NCBI GenBank assembly: GCA_030037995.1 | Contig: JASHPQ010000103.1 | Span: 1 to 34,362, forward strand | Reading direction: 5' to 3' | Origin: Nitrososphaerales archaeon | GTDB taxonomy: Archaea > Thermoproteota > Nitrososphaeria > Nitrososphaerales > CADDZS01 | Length of the DNA: 34,362 nucleotides | In this document: positions 30,948-34,362 of the stretch, piece by piece | Position numbering within the stretch: position 1 is the first letter of the stretch | How the letters are laid out: every line of letters begins with the position of its first letter | Made by a program: the position numbers and the translations under genes | Notes under the pieces: generated by a model | What the model saw: only the letters and a program-made list of their open reading frames with translations | Database searches by the model: none | Told to the model about the DNA's origin: nothing

Positions 30948-32144
30948 CTAAGTCGATTCTTTTAGAAATCTCTTCAGCTGCTCCGAGATAATTTTCTCGT
31001 CGTCATCTGCGAGGTACAACGCGTTGATCTCCAAACTGTTTCCACCGTGGTGGTAGAGCCACACCGAGGGATCCCCGTCTCTGAGCTTGTCGTCCAAGCT
31101 CGTGACGGCGGAGGCCGACAGTTTTTCGAAAGTGATCTTGAGGCCGAGCTGGTGGTAGCCGATTCCGTCTACCAGCTCTTCGGGCCAGCTTGAAAATTTG
31201 AGACCTGAGACGTCGGAGAGGTGCTCTTTTAATTTCTTTATCTTTTGTTGCGCCGGCTCGATCCGCTCCTTGTTGTGGTCCATTTTCTCCCACCTTTGTA
31301 GTGCCGCGAGAGTCCCGACAATTTCCTGACGATCGAGCTTGTAGCCCCTCCCCACGCTTTTGTAAAATCCGGGCCTGGGGTCATAGCTCCCGGCCTCCTG
31401 ACCGATGAAACTGTGCAACGAAACCGCCTCGATTAGGTCCTTTTTGCCGCACACCCATCCAGCGGAGTTGGCGCCCTGAATGTATTTTGCCGCGTAGCAA
31501 ACGAGATCCGCTCCCATCTTCACGAATCTTCCGAGGAGCTCAATGGGATAAGTTTGCCCCGCCGCGTCCACGATGATCGGTACTCCGTGTTTGTGTCCGA
31601 TTTCTATGACCTCCTGAAGCAGGATAATGTCACTTCTCGAGTCAGGAATGTCTGGGACCTGGAAATGAATCGCAGCCGTCCTGTCGGAGAAAGCCGCTTC
31701 TAGATGTTCCGGACGGGCTCCCCACACTTCATGACCGATCTGTACTAATTTTCCGCCGGCAACCTCCATGCTCCTGTCGTACATCCCGAGATCGCCGCTG
31801 TGTGCGCCTCTAAGATTGCGCTGGATTATGATCTCGTTTTTCATGCCCGAAGTATCAGGAAGGCGTCTCATCTTTTCAGGATCCTTTCCCGCGATGCATG
31901 CGGCGGCGGACAACACTAGCGCGGCGAAAGATCCGCTGGTAACGTGGGCGGCTTCTGCGGAGCAGATGCGGGCGATCTGCCTTCCGACTTTGTCCTCCAG
32001 CTCCCACAATCCGCACCAGTTGTTGGTCGCCTCCTCCATGGCGTCGAGTACCTCTCTTGGAATTACAGAGCCCCCAAGGCGGGTTACCGGAAACTGTCCG
32101 TTCACAACTCTCCTGACACCCAGATCTTTGTACGATACGTTCAT
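30948..32144 (-). CDS. SelA-like PLP-dependent enzyme
   Basis: A fold-type I PLP enzyme (398 residues) related to the selenocysteine synthase/glucosaminate-6-phosphate ammonia-lyase group. Features are the N-terminal RRVVNGQFPVTRLGGS, HVTSGSFAALVLSAAACIAG, IIVDAAGQTYPIELL with the PLP-ring aspartate, and Lys220 in CYAAKYIQGANSAGWVCGKK. No selenocysteine tRNA or selD is visible, so selenocysteine synthesis is not supported; an ammonia-lyase, racemase or aldolase-type reaction on an amino acid is more likely. ATG 32144 is preceded on the minus strand by a TATA-like ATTAAAAATAG near 32190-32200. It is G+C-rich like the aminotransferase it faces. Confidence 0.8.
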   Translation of the reverse strand: MNVSYKDLGVRRVVNGQFPVTRLGGSVIPREVLDAMEEATNNWCGLWELEDKVGRQIARICSAEAAHVTSGSFAALVLSAAACIAGKDPEKMRRLPDTSGMKNEIIIQRNLRGAHSGDLGMYDRSMEVAGGKLVQIGHEVWGARPEHLEAAFSDRTAAIHFQVPDIPDSRSDIILLQEVIEIGHKHGVPIIVDAAGQTYPIELLGRFVKMGADLVCYAAKYIQGANSAGWVCGKKDLIEAVSLHSFIGQEAGSYDPRPGFYKSVGRGYKLDRQEIVGTLAALQRWEKMDHNKERIEPAQQKIKKLKEHLSDVSGLKFSSWPEELVDGIGYHQLGLKITFEKLSASAVTSLDDKLRDGDPSVWLYHHGGNSLEINALYLADDDEKIISEQLKRFLKEST

Positions 32145-32485
32145 AGTATCTCTAGATCTTTTCCTTAGAAAAGCCGCGTTCAGAATACTATTTTTAATGT
32201 TGAGGTCAGCATGCTACAGTCCGCTGCTAGCTAAGTCCGCAGAGTTATCTCATCTTTTTCTGCTTACTAGCTTTTCAATTTTCGACTGGGGCGTCAGCTA
32301 ATGAATATTTGAGAACGACGTTCCTGCTTCTTAGTTCATCGAGAAATCTCCAGAGCGAAACACCAGCAATGCTAGACGACTGTATTAATGGGATTACGTG
32401 CAAATACGACGGGCATCGCAATTGGACTGGAGCTCTGCAAACTCTATTTTAACCAGATATTTTGCACTAACGAAGCGGTCCTTAG
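32145..32485. other. Divergent intergenic region, SelA-like gene to SDR
   Basis: This stretch is gene-free as far as can be supported. It holds a minus-strand TATA-like box near 32190-32200 for the SelA-like gene and a plus-strand CTATTTTAA (32443-32451) that predicts a transcript start shortly before the dehydrogenase ATG at 32486. No palindrome of the purine type is present. Confidence 0.4.
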
Positions 32486-33322
32486 ATGATGAAATCAGAA
32501 AGCAGCTTAGAGACAAAGAACTTTTTCGAAGACATGAAGGAGAAAAGTGCCATAATCACCGGGTCGACAAAGGGGATTGGACTAGAGATTGCCAAAATCA
32601 TGCTGTCTTCGGGGGCAAACGTTCTCGTAAATTCCCGAAATCAGAAGGACGTGGAAACCACAATCAAAAAGTTGCAATCGGATCCTCAAGCAAAAGGCTC
32701 CGTAAAAGGGCTTGATTGTGACGTAGGTCTCTTTGAAAATTGCCAAAAACTGGCAGAGTTTGCTGTCGAAAGCTTTGGCAAAATCGATGTCCTTGTTAAC
32801 AACGCCGGAACGTCCATGATCAGCGATAGCCTGGAGCTGAAGAAAGACGACTGGGAAAGAACGATCAGAACCAATCTCTCTGGCCCCTTCTTTCTGTCTC
32901 AGGCCTGTGGCAAGATAATGGCGAAGAACCACGGTGGATCGATTGTCAATATCTCCTCAATGTTCGGAAGCGGTGGGGTGCCTAAAAGGCTCGCATACTG
33001 CTCGTCAAAGTTCGGACTGAATGGCTTGACCAAGACCCTGGCTGCGGAGTGGGCCCATTACAACATCAGAGTCAACGCAGTTTCTCCAGGATACATCGAG
33101 ACGCCAATGGATCAGGGCGATCAGACTTCTGGCGGATACACCGTCGAAGACATCAAGCGAAGGGCCCCGATGGGAAGGTACGGCACCTCTCGAGAGGTGG
33201 CGCAGGTCGTTTTGTTTCTGGCGTCGGATCTGTCGTCTTACATCACCGGAACCAATATACTCGTGGACGGAGGATGGATCAGTTATATTGGCTGGGAAAA
33301 GTTGCTGAACGAGATAAGATAG
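32486..33322 (+). CDS. Short-chain dehydrogenase/reductase (SDR)
   Basis: Classical NAD(P)-dependent SDR (278 residues): cofactor loop ITGSTKGIGLEIA (about residues 24-36), LVNNAGTSM, active-site serine in NISSMFGSG, and the catalytic Tyr171 and Lys175 in AYCSSKFGLNGLTKTLAAEW. The C-terminal segment YITGTNILVDGGWISY is complete. Lineage members reduce 3-oxoacyl compounds or oxidise sugars and alcohols; the substrate is not visible. ATG 32486 fits the TATA position, but the domain proper begins at MKEKSAIITG, so ATG 32534 is a plausible shorter start. It stands between the SelA-like gene (divergent) and the winged-helix gene (convergent). Confidence 0.9.
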   Translation: MMKSESSLETKNFFEDMKEKSAIITGSTKGIGLEIAKIMLSSGANVLVNSRNQKDVETTIKKLQSDPQAKGSVKGLDCDVGLFENCQKLAEFAVESFGKIDVLVNNAGTSMISDSLELKKDDWERTIRTNLSGPFFLSQACGKIMAKNHGGSIVNISSMFGSGGVPKRLAYCSSKFGLNGLTKTLAAEWAHYNIRVNAVSPGYIETPMDQGDQTSGGYTVEDIKRRAPMGRYGTSREVAQVVLFLASDLSSYITGTNILVDGGWISYIGWEKLLNEIR

Positions 33323-33396
33323 GCATGCATTGAGTAGGCTCCAGACGTCTGTTTTCAGAATTGAAAGTCGTAGCTGGACTAATTATAGACTCACTT

Positions 33397-33624
33397 TCAG
33401 TGCACAGCCACGTACTTTCCCTCGCTTGATTTCTCAATTATATTATGAACAGTCAATCTCCGTAGAATTCTGGACAGAATTTCTTGGTGAAAGTTGGATG
33501 CCTGCCTTAGCTCGGTGAATGAAACCGGATTTCTATTCGAGCAAATCAAGCTGCAAACAGAATACTCCTTGTCCGTTAATTCGACACAGTTCCCTGTCTG
33601 CGGGTTGCAACAAAGGGGCATCAT
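33397..33624 (-). CDS. Small winged-helix DNA-binding regulator
   Basis: A 75-residue protein with a helix-turn-helix and wing: LTDKEYSVCSLICSNRNPVS, then FTELRQASNFHQEILSRILR, then RLTVHNIIEKSSEGKYVAVH, the layout of compact archaeal MarR/ArsR-like regulators. Four cysteines lie near the N-terminus (CC at 5-6, and others), which could sense metal or redox state. I start it at ATG 33624; a TTG at 33636 would add four residues. It is divergent from the FAD oxidoreductase with a shared promoter region, so control of that gene is a reasonable guess. Confidence 0.6.
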   Translation of the reverse strand: MMPLCCNPQTGNCVELTDKEYSVCSLICSNRNPVSFTELRQASNFHQEILSRILRRLTVHNIIEKSSEGKYVAVH

Positions 33625-33650
33625 CAATCGGGACAAGAAGGGGGAGAGGA

Positions 33651-33663
33651 GTTATTTATAGAC
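33651..33663. promoter_or_regulatory. Shared AT-rich box between divergent genes
   Basis: TTATTTATAG on the plus strand reads CTATAAATAA on the minus strand. About 26 bases away on either side lie the ATG of the FAD oxidoreductase (33680) and the ATG of the winged-helix gene (33624), so one box may serve both directions with nearly leaderless messages. Positions are approximate. Confidence 0.45.
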
Positions 33664-33679
33664 TAACCAAAAAATGCGC

Positions 33680-34362
33680 ATGACTACGACCTCGCCAAAC
33701 GCTTCCTCCTCCTTCGACGTAATCGTTGTCGGAGCGGGCCACAACGGACTGGTCACCGCCGCCTATCTCGCAAAAGCGGGTATGAAAGTTCTCGTTCTGG
33801 AGTCGAGACCGGTCGTTGGAGGAGCCTGCGTTACCGAACAGCTTTTCCCCGGTTTTTCGTTTTCAACGTGTGCTTATCTCTGCTACTTCTTGCAGGACAA
33901 AGTCGTGGAGGATCTGGAGCTGAGAAAGTTCGGGTTTGAGGTTTTCCCAATCGATCCGTACCATTTCGTACCGTTCGACGACGGCCGCTACATCTTCACG
34001 TGGAGGGACTTTGAGAAATCATGCAAAGAGATAGGAAAGATCAGTGGCAGAGACGAAGCCGGATACAGAAAGTGGACAGAGTTCTGGCGAAAAGCCGCGG
34101 CCCTGTATCACCCCTTTTTTCTTCGCGAGCCCCCCAGAGTTGATGAAGTAACCTCTCTCGCCAAGAAAACTCACTCAGACGAAGTACTTGAAAGACTTCT
34201 AAACTCAAAAATGAGTGAACTTGTCGATGAATTTTTCGCTGATGAATCTCTTAAGGGATATTTTGTAAATCTGGGACAGGATTTGGGCGATCCAGATGCG
34301 GTGGGCGGCCCTCTGTCAATGGTTTACCAGTACTGTTCAAAGTTTAGCTCTCCATCAAATGT
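33680..34362 (+). CDS. FAD-dependent phytoene desaturase-like oxidoreductase (partial)
   Basis: The N-terminal 227 residues of an FAD/NAD(P)-binding amine-oxidase-fold protein, cut by the window end. The FAD Rossmann motif is SFDVIVVGAGHNGLVTAAYL (residues 11-30), followed by LVLESRPVVGGACVTEQLFP, which positions the adenine-binding glutamate and the GG doublet typical of phytoene desaturase and PYROXD2-like proteins. No stop occurs before the end. The natural substrate is unknown; carotenoid chemistry is only one option in this broad family. Start ATG 33680 fits the shared TATA-like box for a leaderless message; ATG 33674 is two codons longer. A short Ser/Thr/Asn-rich lead precedes the fold. 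Confidence 0.8.
   Translation, partial: MTTTSPNASSSFDVIVVGAGHNGLVTAAYLAKAGMKVLVLESRPVVGGACVTEQLFPGFSFSTCAYLCYFLQDKVVEDLELRKFGFEVFPIDPYHFVPFDDGRYIFTWRDFEKSCKEIGKISGRDEAGYRKWTEFWRKAAALYHPFFLREPPRVDEVTSLAKKTHSDEVLERLLNSKMSELVDEFFADESLKGYFVNLGQDLGDPDAVGGPLSMVYQYCSKFSSPSN

Noticed and set aside
30948-32144. True selenocysteine synthase (SelA)
   Set aside because: Archaea use a different route to selenocysteine, and no selenocysteine tRNA, selD or in-frame TGA gene is visible; only the fold similarity is supported.
31768-32301. A 177-codon plus-strand frame
   Set aside because: It lies antisense to the SelA-like gene, has no family motif, and is explained by the coding strand opposite.
1-34362. 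CRISPR arrays, insertion sequences, phage or integrase genes
   Set aside because: No regularly spaced repeats, transposase motifs, terminal inverted repeats or integrase signatures were seen.

Overview
The window reads as the chromosome of an archaeon. Protein genes are preceded by AT-rich TATA-like boxes about 25-32 bases upstream of the start or of an expected transcript start. Several genes look leaderless, TTG and GTG starts are common, and F420/flavin luciferase-like enzymes and a fused-ATPase ECF transporter are present. A Thermoproteota-like lineage is my guess; nothing in the window (no rRNA or tRNA) fixes the taxon.

The core (about 3.2-28.2 kb) is a purine/ureide catabolic region. 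It holds an adenine deaminase; two complete molybdenum hydroxylases of the xanthine dehydrogenase type (medium-small-large 5.3-9.0 kb, small-medium-large 12.7-16.4 kb); two divergent YgeW-like carbamoyltransferases; two fold-type II PLP enzymes; two ring aminohydrolases, one strongly SsnA-like; a luciferase-like flavin/F420 oxidoreductase; carbamate kinase; an ECF transporter (S, T, fused A1A2); and a hydantoinase/dihydropyrimidinase. Apart from the ECF transporter and F420-type enzyme, the set parallels the Escherichia coli yge-yqe-ssnA-hyuA-xdh region and related gut-anaerobe clusters linked to anaerobic purine/uric acid use. My inference is a fermentative route: deamination and hydroxylation of purines, reductive or hydrolytic ring opening, carbamoyl transfer to phosphate, ATP from carbamoyl phosphate by carbamate kinase, and ammonia-releasing PLP lyases.

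The most striking non-coding signal is an 8-4-8 palindrome, consensus GATTCTCA-N4-TGAGAATC. It occurs upstream of six transcription units: adeC; xanthine dehydrogenase operon 1; the carbamoyltransferase-PLP-PLP operon; xanthine dehydrogenase operon 2 with the second carbamoyltransferase and an aminohydrolase; and, as two copies back to back, the divergent LLM-ssnA operon and carbamate kinase. In every case it lies about 8-12 bases upstream of the TATA-like box, so it looks like the operator of one pathway-specific regulator. The regulator is not obvious in the window.

The left edge (0-3.1 kb) holds an FGD-like F420 oxidoreductase, a ketopantoate reductase remnant with a large in-frame internal deletion, a nitroreductase, and a RelE-like toxin with a damaged antitoxin gene. 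The right edge (28.6-34.4 kb) holds a formamidase/acetamidase, a class III aminotransferase, a SelA-like PLP enzyme, a short-chain dehydrogenase, a small winged-helix regulator and, divergently, a phytoene-desaturase-like FAD oxidoreductase cut by the window end. It lacks the palindrome and is visibly more G+C-rich from about 29.6 kb, so it may be a separate accessory module. No CRISPR array, insertion sequence, tRNA or rRNA was seen.
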